Shown here: one piece after another, positions 9,350 through 18,538 of the stretch
Layout of the letters: every line of letters begins with the position of its first letter
Numbering within the stretch: position 1 is the first letter of the stretch
Source: Crocinitomicaceae bacterium
GTDB lineage: Bacteria > Bacteroidota > Bacteroidia > Flavobacteriales_D > Crocinitomicaceae
Assembly: GCA_024643725.1 (NCBI GenBank)
Contig: JAHEMJ010000007.1
Location: 1-64,000, forward strand
Direction of reading: 5' to 3'
Length of the DNA stretch: 64,000 nucleotides
Translations under genes and position numbers: made by a program
Notes under the pieces: generated by a model
Databases searched by the model: none
What the model was told of the DNA's origin: nothing
Seen by the model: only the letters and a program-made list of their open reading frames with translations

Positions 9350-10415
9350 CGAAGCTGACAATTAGTTCGTCACTCGTTGGAAACGCTTGACATGTTAAAA
9401 TGTATCCTTGGTTTACTTCTTCATCGGTCAACGAGAAATTGGAACGCATTTTTGCAGATCCTTTCAATACTTTCGCTCGACAAGAACAGCAAACACCGCC
9501 ACGACAGGAGTACGGAGCATCTAAGCCATTTTTTTCTGCCAATTCGAGAACGCTATGCTGTTCACCTTTCATGACAAAGGATGCAGTTTCTCCGTCGATC
9601 ATTACTTTCACCTTGCTTTCTCCAGCAAAAGCAACGGTTTCAGCAGGGGCGCTTGATTCAATCGCTGTAAATAATTCCACGTGAATTTTGTCTTTTACCA
9701 CACCAAAAAATGACAAACAATCTTGCATTTCCTGAACGAGTCCACTTGGACCGCAGATGTAAAATGCATCCGCTTGCAATAAGCTTAAATTCGCTTTGAT
9801 TTTTTCGGTGAAACGATCTTTTGTGATTCTTCCGTATTCGAATCCATCTCGTTCTTCTTGACTTAAATAATGTGTGCAGTGTACATTTGATAAAGATGCT
9901 AGTTCAGCTTCGAATAGAATGGCATCCTTTTGTTTGCTTCCGTAAAACAAGTGCATTTGAGTGGCACTTGATAAATGTTTACCCATGGATAGAATTGGCG
10001 TTATCCCACTTCCTGCGGCAATGCACACGATGTTTTTTGCACTTGAAATTAATTTAAAATTCCCCTCGGGTTTGGAGATCCAAATGGGGAAGTCAGTTGT
10101 TTTTTGATCGTTTAGAAAGTTCGAAACAAGTCCGTTATCGATGCGTTTTACCGCCACCGCTAATGGTTCCGAAGGACCACTGCAAATGGAGTAGGAGCGA
10201 CGTTCTTTTTTCTCGTTGACAAGGACTTCCAAATTGATGTATTGTCCAGGAACAAATGCAAATTCCTTTTGAAGTTCTGCAGGAATTTGAAAGGAAACTT
10301 GAACGGAATCCGAATTCAAGTGCTTCAATTCTTGGATGGCAATCGCATGAAATCCACGGCTAACGTTTTCAGTTGCTGGTTTTTCACTTTTTTTAAATCG
10401 GTCAAATAATCCCAT
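9342..10415 (-). CDS. PaaE-like 2Fe-2S ferredoxin:NADPH oxidoreductase (copy 2)
   Basis: FNR domain ('RRSYSICSGP', 'IAAGSGITPILS', 'FYICGPSGLVQEM') and C-terminal 2Fe-2S domain ('CRGGVCCSCRAKVLKG...LTCQAFPTSDELIVSFDE'). Confidence 0.9.
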   Translation of the reverse strand: MGLFDRFKKSEKPATENVSRGFHAIAIQELKHLNSDSVQVSFQIPAELQKEFAFVPGQYINLEVLVNEKKERRSYSICSGPSEPLAVAVKRIDNGLVSNFLNDQKTTDFPIWISKPEGNFKLISSAKNIVCIAAGSGITPILSMGKHLSSATQMHLFYGSKQKDAILFEAELASLSNVHCTHYLSQEERDGFEYGRITKDRFTEKIKANLSLLQADAFYICGPSGLVQEMQDCLSFFGVVKDKIHVELFTAIESSAPAETVAFAGESKVKVMIDGETASFVMKGEQHSVLELAEKNGLDAPYSCRGGVCCSCRAKVLKGSAKMRSNFSLTDEEVNQGYILTCQAFPTSDELIVSFDE

Positions 10416-10420
10416 AATGG

Positions 10421-11491
10421 TTAGTCGTCAAATGATACAAGCACCTCTTCACTCGTTGGATGTGCTTGACAAGTTAATATATACCCAGCTTCTACTTCTT
10501 CAGGGGTCAACGCATAATTTAAGTCCATGCTGACCGTCCCTTTTAACACTTTCGCTTTACATGTGCAGCAAACACCGCCTTTACATGCGTAAGGCACATC
10601 TGAACCGGCTTTGTAAGCCGCATCCAAAATAGTCATGCCGCTGGAATCTAACGGGAACTCGATGGCATCATCGTCCATAATCACGGTAACGATGGAAGAT
10701 ACATTTTCAAGCGTTTCTGTATTTTTCTTCGCGGCTTTTTTCGCTGCGCCAGAGTGGAATAATTCAAAGTGGATGCTTTTTTCCGGAAGCCCTTTTTGAA
10801 GCATGGCTGCTTTAACATCCAAAATCATTTGTTCTGGTCCACAAATAAATACATCGTCGATTCGCTCATTTTGCAAAAAGGCTTTGTGTAAATCCAAGCA
10901 TTTTTGTTCGTCAATTCTTCCTTTTTGAATGGTATTTCCTAGGTTTTCGCGCGAAAATAAGTGAACTAAACACAAGCGATTTAGGTACTCATTTTTTAAA
11001 TTTTCGAGCTCCTCGCGGAAAATGACTTCGGAGAATCCTTGATTGCCATAAAACATAGTCACATGACTTTTAGGCTCTTCGCGCAAAATGGATTTTAAAA
11101 TGGAAAAAATGGGAGTGACCCCACTACCAGCAGCAAAAAGCACGTACGATTTCTCGTTGTCTGGATGTGTTTCCAATTTGAAATTACCCATTGGATTCAT
11201 CACATCGAGCAGTTGTCCCTCTTTCAGTTCGTTAACTGCAAACGTCGAAAAAACACCGTTTTCAACTTGTTTAATGGCAACTCTCCATTCATGGTCTGTT
11301 GGAGCCGAGCAAAGGGAATAAGAACGTCGAACGTCTTCACCTTGCAGTATACTTCTTAAAGTAAGGTATTGCCCGGATTTAAAGTGAAAATCCGCTTTTA
11401 ATTCTTGAGGTATTTCAAAGCTAATTGAAACACAGTTTTTGGTCTCTTTGCGTATGTCTTTAATCTGAAGAGAATGAAATTTTGGCGTCAT
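10421..11491 (-). CDS. paaE: Phenylacetyl-CoA epoxidase reductase subunit PaaE (copy 1)
   Basis: 'RRSYSLCSAPTDHEWRVAIKQVENGVFS', 'FAAGSGVTPIFSIL', 'CKGGVCCTCKAKVLKGTVSM...YILTCQAHPTSEEVLVSFDD'; divergent from paaA. Confidence 0.88.
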   Translation of the reverse strand: MTPKFHSLQIKDIRKETKNCVSISFEIPQELKADFHFKSGQYLTLRSILQGEDVRRSYSLCSAPTDHEWRVAIKQVENGVFSTFAVNELKEGQLLDVMNPMGNFKLETHPDNEKSYVLFAAGSGVTPIFSILKSILREEPKSHVTMFYGNQGFSEVIFREELENLKNEYLNRLCLVHLFSRENLGNTIQKGRIDEQKCLDLHKAFLQNERIDDVFICGPEQMILDVKAAMLQKGLPEKSIHFELFHSGAAKKAAKKNTETLENVSSIVTVIMDDDAIEFPLDSSGMTILDAAYKAGSDVPYACKGGVCCTCKAKVLKGTVSMDLNYALTPEEVEAGYILTCQAHPTSEEVLVSFDD

Positions 11492-11515
11492 TCAAGTTGA
11501 AATTTAAATTGAATT

Positions 11516-11523
11516 CAAATTTA
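11516..11523 (-). promoter_or_regulatory. Putative -7 element (TAAATTTG, minus strand) for paaE-paaE-SDR
   Basis: Matches TAnnTTTG; 25 nt upstream of the paaE start. Confidence 0.45.
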
Positions 11524-11600
11524 CATAATACTTGCGTAAATCATGGGTGTTTAAGGAACAATGTTTCTTGTTATTTGTTTCATTAAAAATCGATATTTAG

Positions 11601-11608
11601 TATATTTG
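11601..11608 (+). promoter_or_regulatory. Putative -7 element (TATATTTG) for paaABCD
   Basis: Matches TAnnTTTG; 17 nt before the paaA ATG. Confidence 0.5.
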
Positions 11609-11625
11609 TAAAAAGCCGCAGAAAC

Positions 11626-12573
11626 ATGAAAACAATGGATTTACAAGAATTAGAAAAGCGCTTCCAGGAAAAAATCGACAAGGAAATTAAAATTGAACCA
11701 AACGACTGGATGCCGGACGAATACCGTAAAACATTAATTCGCCAGATATCACAACATGCCCATTCAGAGATTGTTGGGATGTTGCCGGAAGGAAATTGGA
11801 TTACTCGCGCACCAAACTTGCGTCGCAAAGCGGTGTTGCTTGCGAAAGTACAAGATGAAGCTGGACACGGACTATACCTGTACAGTTCAGTGGAAACATT
11901 AGGTGCTGACCGCGAGGCAACAATCGATGATTTGCATTCTGGTAAAGCGAAGTACTCTTCTATCTTTAATTATCCTGCAGTGACTTGGGCTGACATCGGT
12001 ACCATCGGATGGTTGGTTGATGGTGCGGCCATTATGAATCAAGTTGCTTTGTGTCGCTGTTCTTATGGACCATATGCAAGGGGAATGGTAAAGATTTGTA
12101 AAGAAGAATCATTCCACCAACGTCAAGGATATGAGAGTTTAGTTACTTTATGTAATGGAACGCCTGAGCAGAAAGCGATGGCGCAAGATGCGATGAATCG
12201 TTTTTGGTGGCCAGCATTGATGATGTTTGGTCCAAGTGACGATGAATCACCGAATTCAGCGCAATCCATGAAATGGAAAATTAAACGTTTTTCGAACGAT
12301 GAATTACGTCAAAGTTTTGTCGATGCGACTGTCCCGCAAGCAGAAATTTTGGGATTAACAATACCTGATCCAAATTTAAAGTGGAATGAAGCTACTGGTC
12401 ATTATGATTTTAGTCCAATCAATTGGGATGAATTCTGGCAGGTGGTGAACGGAAACGGTCCTTGTAATAAAGAGCGCATCGAAGCAAGAAAAAAAGCAAA
12501 AGAAAATGGCATGTGGGTGCGTGAAGCGGCAACAGCATATGCAGCGAAACGATCCATGAAAAAAACAGCATAA
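11626..12573 (+). CDS. paaA: 1,2-phenylacetyl-CoA epoxidase subunit PaaA
   Basis: '[65 protein letters not shown]' di-iron EX2H signature, '[12 protein letters not shown]'. Confidence 0.97.
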   Translation: MKTMDLQELEKRFQEKIDKEIKIEPNDWMPDEYRKTLIRQISQHAHSEIVGMLPEGNWITRAPNLRRKAVLLAKVQDEAGHGLYLYSSVETLGADREATIDDLHSGKAKYSSIFNYPAVTWADIGTIGWLVDGAAIMNQVALCRCSYGPYARGMVKICKEESFHQRQGYESLVTLCNGTPEQKAMAQDAMNRFWWPALMMFGPSDDESPNSAQSMKWKIKRFSNDELRQSFVDATVPQAEILGLTIPDPNLKWNEATGHYDFSPINWDEFWQVVNGNGPCNKERIEARKKAKENGMWVREAATAYAAKRSMKKTA

Positions 12574-12591
12574 CAATCAATTTTTATCACT

Positions 12592-12879
12592 ATGTCAAAC
12601 AAAGAATGGCCTCTTTGGGAGGTTTTTATCCGCAGCAAACAAGGATTGAATCACAAACATGTTGGTAGTTTAAGAGCTGCCGATGCAACGCTTGCTTTAG
12701 AAAATGCACGAGACGTGTACACACGTAGATCAGAAGGAATTAGTATCTGGGTGGTTGAATCGAATTACATTCATGCATCTGATCCATCTGATGCAGATTC
12801 GTTTTTTGAACCATCTGACACGAAAGTATACCGTCACCCAACTTTTTACGAAGTGCCTGATGGCGTAAAACATATGTAA
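12592..12879 (+). CDS. paaB: Phenylacetyl-CoA epoxidase subunit PaaB
   Basis: 'WPLWEVFIRSKQGLNHKHVGSLRAADATLALENARDVYTRRSEGISIWVV'. Confidence 0.96.
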   Translation: MSNKEWPLWEVFIRSKQGLNHKHVGSLRAADATLALENARDVYTRRSEGISIWVVESNYIHASDPSDADSFFEPSDTKVYRHPTFYEVPDGVKHM

Positions 12880-12880
12880 G

Positions 12881-13636
12881 ATGAAAAATGAAGCACTTTA
12901 CAACTATGTCCTTCACATGGGGGATGATAGTCTTGTTTTAGGTCAACGATTAGGTGAATGGTGTGGACATGGTCCAATTTTGGAAGAAGATATCGCCATG
13001 ACGAATATTTCGTTGGACTTAATCGGACAAGCGATGAGTTTGTTGGATTACGCTGCTGAAATCGAACGACAAGGAAAGGACCACGATGCTTTGGCGTATT
13101 TGCGCTTTGAGAACCAATATCGAAATGTGTTGTTAGTGGAGCAACCAAATGGCGACTTTGCTGACACCATGATGCGTCAATTCTTATTCGATGCGTTCAG
13201 AAAACCGTTGTATGAAAAGTTGACAGCATCCAGTGACGCTCAGATTGCTGCAATTGCAGAAAAGTCCCTGAAAGAAACACGTTATCATTTAAAACATACA
13301 TCCGAATGGATCATTCGCTTGGGCGATGGCACAGATGAATCCCATGATCGCGCACAGAAAGCGTTAGACAATTTATGGCGTTATACCAATGAGTTGTTCT
13401 ATGAAACGGAAGAAGCGAAGTCATTAGTAATGGCAGGAATTGTACCCCCAATGAGTGAAATTAAAATTCTTTGGAAGCAAACCGTTGAAGCAGTCTTCAC
13501 GGAAGCAACATTGGTCATCCCAACAAATAATTGGCAATTTGAAGGCGGTAGAAGAGGCGTTCACTCAGAGCATTTAGGTTATTTATTGGCTGAATTGCAG
13601 TACATGCAACGCGCTTATCCAAACATGAAATGGTAA
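12881..13636 (+). CDS. paaC: Phenylacetyl-CoA epoxidase subunit PaaC
   Basis: 'LHMGDDSLVLGQRLGEWCGHGPILEEDIAMTNISLDLIGQA', position in the paaABCD order. Confidence 0.96.
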   Translation: MKNEALYNYVLHMGDDSLVLGQRLGEWCGHGPILEEDIAMTNISLDLIGQAMSLLDYAAEIERQGKDHDALAYLRFENQYRNVLLVEQPNGDFADTMMRQFLFDAFRKPLYEKLTASSDAQIAAIAEKSLKETRYHLKHTSEWIIRLGDGTDESHDRAQKALDNLWRYTNELFYETEEAKSLVMAGIVPPMSEIKILWKQTVEAVFTEATLVIPTNNWQFEGGRRGVHSEHLGYLLAELQYMQRAYPNMKW

Positions 13637-14115
13637 CAAAGGACACCATTCTTTCATGGTTGGAGGAAGTGTGTGACCCGGAAATTCCTGTTTTGTCTCT
13701 TTCTGATTTAGGTGTTCTTCGAGGGGTCTCTTACCTGAACGATGAATGGGTGATCACCATTACACCAACGTATAGCGGATGTCCGGCCATGAAAACGATG
13801 GAGGATGACGTCCTTGCGAAATTGAAGGAACACGGCATTTCAAATGTTCGCGTAGAACTCGTTTTATCTCCAGCTTGGACAACCGATTGGCTTTCAGAAG
13901 AAGGACGTCGAAAATTAAAAGCCTTTGGCATCGCTCCCCCTGAAGATGAGGTGGATAAAAGCGTGCTTTTTGCCGCGCCAACTATTGTTCCTTGTCCTAA
14001 ATGTGGATCACGCGAAACAAAAATGGTTAGTCAATTTGGAAGCACAGCCTGTAAAGCGCATTACCAATGCCTCTCTTGTTTAGAGCCTTACGATTATTTT
14101 AAATGCCTGAAATAA
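13630..14115 (+). CDS. paaD: Phenylacetyl-CoA epoxidase assembly protein PaaD
   Basis: 'VCDPEIPVLSLSDLGVLRGV...PTYSGCPAMKTMEDDV' (DUF59) and C-terminal zinc ribbon 'CPKCGSRETKMVSQFGSTACKAHYQCLSC'. Confidence 0.96.
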   Translation: MVTKDTILSWLEEVCDPEIPVLSLSDLGVLRGVSYLNDEWVITITPTYSGCPAMKTMEDDVLAKLKEHGISNVRVELVLSPAWTTDWLSEEGRRKLKAFGIAPPEDEVDKSVLFAAPTIVPCPKCGSRETKMVSQFGSTACKAHYQCLSCLEPYDYFKCLK

Positions 14116-14133
14116 CTCAGGCATTTTTTTTAT
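14101..14133 (+). terminator. Intrinsic terminator of paaABCD overlapping the paaD stop codon
   Basis: AATGCCTGA-aataac-TCAGGCATT followed by TTTTTTTATTTT; the 5' arm is paaD coding sequence. Confidence 0.85.
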
Positions 14134-14143
14134 TTTACTACTA

Positions 14144-14159
14144 TGTATTGCATAATACA
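14144..14159. promoter_or_regulatory. Inverted repeat TGTATT-N4-AATACA, candidate PadR operator
   Basis: Perfect 6-bp arms. Overlaps the TTG (14148-14150) located 21 nt upstream of the TATCTTTG -7 element (14172-14179) of the padR-like gene. Confidence 0.55.
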
Positions 14160-14195
14160 AAGTAAAACATATATCTTTGTATAAAATATTTCCAA

Positions 14196-14522
14196 ATGAA
14201 CGTTGAAAATACACAGTCACAAATGCGCAAAGGCATACTCGAGTATTGCATATTGAGCATTTTGGACAAAAAAGAAGCGTATCCTTCCGAAATCTTGGAA
14301 AGACTGGACTTAGCTCAATTGAAAGTAGTAGAGGGAACGATATATCCCTTGTTGACGCGCTTGAAAAACATGAAATTATTGGAATACCGTTGGGCGGAAT
14401 CAACTTCTGGTCCACCAAGAAAATATTATACCATTACGGCGGAAGGTAAAGCATTTTTAAGCGAGTTAGAACGCACTTGGACGGAACTGCAACAAGCGGT
14501 GAGTCACATTACAACTTTATAA
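14196..14522 (+). CDS. PadR family transcriptional regulator
   Basis: 'MRKGILEYCILSILDKKEAYPSEILERL...LKVVEGTIYPLLTRLKNMKLLEYRWAESTSGPPRKYYTITAEGKAFL' canonical PadR winged helix. Confidence 0.95.
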   Translation: MNVENTQSQMRKGILEYCILSILDKKEAYPSEILERLDLAQLKVVEGTIYPLLTRLKNMKLLEYRWAESTSGPPRKYYTITAEGKAFLSELERTWTELQQAVSHITTL

Positions 14523-14532
14523 AACACAGATT

Positions 14533-16047
14533 ATGAACAAAACAGTTTCCATTCATTTACAAGGTGTTCCTTTTATTTTTGAGGAGCAAGCGTATGATCG
14601 TTTGAATGCCTATTTGCAACGGTTAAAGCAAGTTCTTCAAAAAGAAGAGGGGAGTGATGAGATTCTACAGGACATCGAATTACGCATGGTTGAATTAATT
14701 CAGCAGCAATTAACTCCTTTTAAACAAGTGGTTGAGCTTGCCGTAATTGAGCAAATCATCGAGAAATTGGGTCAGCCGGAGGATTTCTCTGATGACACTT
14801 CGTCCACAACTGAATCCACTTCCGTATTGCACGATGATTCGGTGGAAAAACGTTTGTTTAGAGATGGAGATCGCGCGATGATTGGTGGTGTTTGCGCTGG
14901 TGTGGCGGCCTATTTCAATGTGGATGTTGTCATTATTCGTGCCATTTACATTTTTACATTTTTAACATTTGGCATCGGATTTCTACTTTACATCGTGCTT
15001 TGGGCGATCATTCCACTGGCAAAAACAAGTAGCGACAAACTACGAATGAAGGGTCAACACGTAACCATTGAAAACATGAAGTCCGAGTTAGAAGATGCCG
15101 CCAGCCGCATCAAAAAAGGAGCGAAGGAATTCAAGGTGAATTCGGGCATTCAGTCAACCGTTGGCGGCGTTTTGCGTATTATTTCTGTGATCATAGGGAT
15201 TTGGGCCTTACTCTTTGGTACTGGAATTTTCGTTTGTGCCATCATCTTTTTCTTTGTCAATCCCGACATCATTCCTGCGCAAATCAACGGACGTTTTATG
15301 TCCTTCCAGGATTTCGGTGGATTATTGTTTGAATCTGCGGCGCATGAATCTTATTTCTACATGGGAATTGGTTTAATTTCAATCGCCCTAGTGGCTCAAT
15401 GTTATTTGTTTGGCATTCGACTTATTACGCAATTCAAAGCAACCTATTTAAAATTATTGACCGGCATTTTTGCTGTTATACTGGTAATTGGAGTGGTTCT
15501 GGTTTCCTTTGGTGGCGTTCAAATTGGACGATCCATGGCAATATATGGTGAAGTAGAAAAAGAAATTGCCGTTATTCCAGGGAAGGAGTTGTTGTTGGAA
15601 ACCAAATCCATTGAAAGACAATTGATCAATGGATTCAAAGTAAAAAGTAATGGTGATGAAGGGGTGGTCACCATCAAAAATGGACGTGTTTACCTTCATG
15701 GAATTGAATTGGTGTATACACAGTCAAGTGATTCCCTGTTCCACATTAAACAGGTCAATGATGCACAAGGACGGACCCATGAATCAGCCTTGAAAAAAGC
15801 GCGCAACATTCGTTGTAACTTTACTTTTGTAGATCAACACATGTTGATAGAGACGATGTATTCTTTCCCAACAACAGACAAGTTTCGCGATCAAAACGTG
15901 CGATTTATGATTGCCGTTCCGGCAGGTGGAAAGATTGTTTATGACAAGCAACAAGTGTATCCAAGAATCAAGGAAGAAAGTGATTATACGGAGGAAACCT
16001 ATCAGCATGGATATATTTCCAATGATGGGAACTATTCCAATTGGTAA
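14533..16047 (+). CDS. PspC domain-containing membrane protein with HAAS-like N-terminus
   Basis: 'RLFRDGDRAMIGGVCAGVAAYFNVDVVIIRAIYIFTFLTFGIGFLLYIVLWAIIP' PspC domain; additional TM segments; partner of PadR. Confidence 0.88.
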   Translation: MNKTVSIHLQGVPFIFEEQAYDRLNAYLQRLKQVLQKEEGSDEILQDIELRMVELIQQQLTPFKQVVELAVIEQIIEKLGQPEDFSDDTSSTTESTSVLHDDSVEKRLFRDGDRAMIGGVCAGVAAYFNVDVVIIRAIYIFTFLTFGIGFLLYIVLWAIIPLAKTSSDKLRMKGQHVTIENMKSELEDAASRIKKGAKEFKVNSGIQSTVGGVLRIISVIIGIWALLFGTGIFVCAIIFFFVNPDIIPAQINGRFMSFQDFGGLLFESAAHESYFYMGIGLISIALVAQCYLFGIRLITQFKATYLKLLTGIFAVILVIGVVLVSFGGVQIGRSMAIYGEVEKEIAVIPGKELLLETKSIERQLINGFKVKSNGDEGVVTIKNGRVYLHGIELVYTQSSDSLFHIKQVNDAQGRTHESALKKARNIRCNFTFVDQHMLIETMYSFPTTDKFRDQNVRFMIAVPAGGKIVYDKQQVYPRIKEESDYTEETYQHGYISNDGNYSNW

Positions 16048-16048
16048 G

Positions 16049-18523
16049 CTACAGTTTTAATTTGCTGATCATTCTACCCGCATCCAACCAATAGATTAAT
16101 TTGAAGGACAAACTATTAACAGGACCGTTGGCTAATGTGTTTTGTAAATTAGACCAATAGTTTTCTTGTACCTGTTTATCTGAACTGAAGATGGAATTTT
16201 TCCAAACGATGTTAAATTCACTACTTGGTTGGAATACCCAACGGTATTGGAAGTCGATTGTGAATGCATTGAAATTGATGTTATAGGCGGATGCACCTTG
16301 ACTGTTTAATCCAGCATAAGAGCTAACAGGGTCTATTAATCCTTGTTCGTTTAATTGTCCAAAATAATGGTAATTTATGGTTGAACGGTAATGTCTTAAA
16401 CGGAAGGTAATTCCCATGCGGTTGGTGAGAATGTAATCCAAGGAAACAAATTGCGTGGTATTGATGCGATCACGGTTCCCAAAAATAATTCCTGAAGGTA
16501 AGTTCACCGGCTCATCAAATGGCACAGCATATCCTTCACTGTTTTGCTCAAAGTCTTGTCCCCAATTATAAGTCATGAAAATAAAATCGGTAAATCGAAT
16601 GCGCGGACTAAAGTAATAACCATATTCTTTCCAATTCCCACGTTGAACAATGTTGTAATTTAAACCGGCGTCCAAGGCTATACGTTTCTGATAGTTGGAA
16701 GATACCCACCAACTGAAATTATACGTTTTTGGACGAAGAAAATAAGCACCCCAAATCCTGGGTTCAAAATAGTCGTAATTTTTAGTCAGGGTGTTGTTGT
16801 TTCCAAATCCAGTAGCATTAAAGGACTTTGATACCAACACGAATCCTAAATTGGAATATGTTCCAACATAGTTATTTGGAGCGTATAAACGCATGCTGGA
16901 AACGGAGCCGTTCACAATGATTTTCGTTAATTGCTTCGATTTTGGCTTGAAATTGCGGTAAGCACCCGATGCTTCGATAATGCGTTTATTGTTGTTGTAA
17001 TTGAATCCGAGGTCATTTGGGTCGTACTTATCCGATTCTTCTAAATACCCAACACCGTAAATCCATGTCCCGCGTTGCTTGCGCAAGTTTAAATTGTAAT
17101 TATATCCAACGTTCGAAGTCAGTCCCCTTTGCACCGAAACAGTTGTCTTTCCGTTGATATTGAACTTGTTGTTTTTTGTGTTTGCGTTAAAATTTAATCC
17201 ACTCACATTGGCATCGTAGAATTCACCGGATCGAAGAACACTTGTATTCGTAAATGTGACGGAACTATTGTTTTTCAAGTTTTGATCTAATACGAAAACA
17301 TTGTAATTCGTGAGCGGTGAAATCATGACTTGTCTTTCCATACCACTATCGTAATTGACTGCAGTTCCGTATTGCGGTGCATTCACAGCGTTAAAGACTC
17401 CAATTCCCAGTCCATTTTTCATGCGTCCAGAGAATTTTGTGGCATTATATAATTTGGATGCAAGCGGGACATTTTTCAAATATTCATCCGGATTCAACAT
17501 CGTTGTAATCACTTTTCTCGGTGCTTGGATACCAATGCGTCGACTGTAAAAGAGTCCGGCCTTGTTAAAAAGTTCCGTTCCCTCTGTAAAAAACTGTCTA
17601 TTTTCGTTGAATTGCACTTCAAATGGACTCAAATTCAAGACTTGTTGATCAAAAACAACTTGACCAAAATCAGGCACTAAAGTCACATCCAGCGTGAATG
17701 CTTCGTTCACACCATATTTAATGTCCATTCCGCCATTAAACGAACGTGTCCACCCGAAGGTACCATCGACTTTCGGTATGCGATCGAGGTAAGATGAAAT
17801 ATAGGGCATTAGCGCTAGTCTTAAAGGCGGTTGAATGCCGGAAATTCCAACAACATCGCCATTTTCAATTAAGAAGTTTTCTAAATCTGGATTAACCTTT
17901 ACCCAAGTGGATTCCTCGCGGTATCGGGAAATGTCACGTGAGAAATTGACGCCCCAACTTTGAATGTCCTTCTTGGGAAAGCGAATGGCGCTGTATGGGA
18001 TGCGTATTTCGACTATCCATGAGTTCTCCGTTATGGAAACGGCGCTGTACCAAGCCAAGTTTAATTCACCAATGTAATTGCTTCCCGTGATTTTCGCGTC
18101 AATTTGAACACCTCGACTGGTGACTCCAAAGTAAAATCCATTTTGATCGTCATTGTAAGTGTCCAAATACACTTGAAAAACATCCAAATTTGGATTGTAA
18201 TCGTCGCGAAGCGAGAGGACATTTGAAATGGAATCGGGATCATCGTAGCAAATGGCGCTGATGTACAAGGCATCATCGTTATACACCATTCGAACTTCGG
18301 TTTTTTTTCTGGCTGGATTTCCTGGATACGGTTTTAATTGGGTGAAAGAATGAACTGCGGATGCAGTTTGCCATGCTTTTTCTTTCAATTGTCCATCTAC
18401 GTGCATTTCTTCTTCAATTCGAAGCGCCTCTATTTTTGCCTTGGATTCAGTAGACTGCTGTCCAAAGATCGATAGAAAAGGAATCAAAGTGAAAAGGAAA
18501 AAGCGAAGTTTCATGCGCTGCAA
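16049..18523 (-). CDS. DUF5916-type protein: CBM9-like N-terminal domain plus outer-membrane barrel
   Basis: Signal peptide; 'EEEMHVDGQLKEKAWQTASAVHSFTQLKPYPGNPARKKTEVRMVYNDDALYISAICYDDPDSI'; long aromatic-rich barrel-like C-terminus. Confidence 0.82.
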   Translation of the reverse strand: MQRMKLRFFLFTLIPFLSIFGQQSTESKAKIEALRIEEEMHVDGQLKEKAWQTASAVHSFTQLKPYPGNPARKKTEVRMVYNDDALYISAICYDDPDSISNVLSLRDDYNPNLDVFQVYLDTYNDDQNGFYFGVTSRGVQIDAKITGSNYIGELNLAWYSAVSITENSWIVEIRIPYSAIRFPKKDIQSWGVNFSRDISRYREESTWVKVNPDLENFLIENGDVVGISGIQPPLRLALMPYISSYLDRIPKVDGTFGWTRSFNGGMDIKYGVNEAFTLDVTLVPDFGQVVFDQQVLNLSPFEVQFNENRQFFTEGTELFNKAGLFYSRRIGIQAPRKVITTMLNPDEYLKNVPLASKLYNATKFSGRMKNGLGIGVFNAVNAPQYGTAVNYDSGMERQVMISPLTNYNVFVLDQNLKNNSSVTFTNTSVLRSGEFYDANVSGLNFNANTKNNKFNINGKTTVSVQRGLTSNVGYNYNLNLRKQRGTWIYGVGYLEESDKYDPNDLGFNYNNNKRIIEASGAYRNFKPKSKQLTKIIVNGSVSSMRLYAPNNYVGTYSNLGFVLVSKSFNATGFGNNNTLTKNYDYFEPRIWGAYFLRPKTYNFSWWVSSNYQKRIALDAGLNYNIVQRGNWKEYGYYFSPRIRFTDFIFMTYNWGQDFEQNSEGYAVPFDEPVNLPSGIIFGNRDRINTTQFVSLDYILTNRMGITFRLRHYRSTINYHYFGQLNEQGLIDPVSSYAGLNSQGASAYNINFNAFTIDFQYRWVFQPSSEFNIVWKNSIFSSDKQVQENYWSNLQNTLANGPVNSLSFKLIYWLDAGRMISKLKL

Positions 18524-18538
18524 AAATACAGCAATTTT

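Noticed and set aside
9400-9684. Plus-strand ORF antisense to the PaaE-like reductase
   Set aside because: No recognisable motif; the antisense gene has a clear protein family.
12846-13148. 100-aa minus-strand ORF over paaB/paaC
   Set aside because: Antisense to well-conserved paa genes; no supporting signal.
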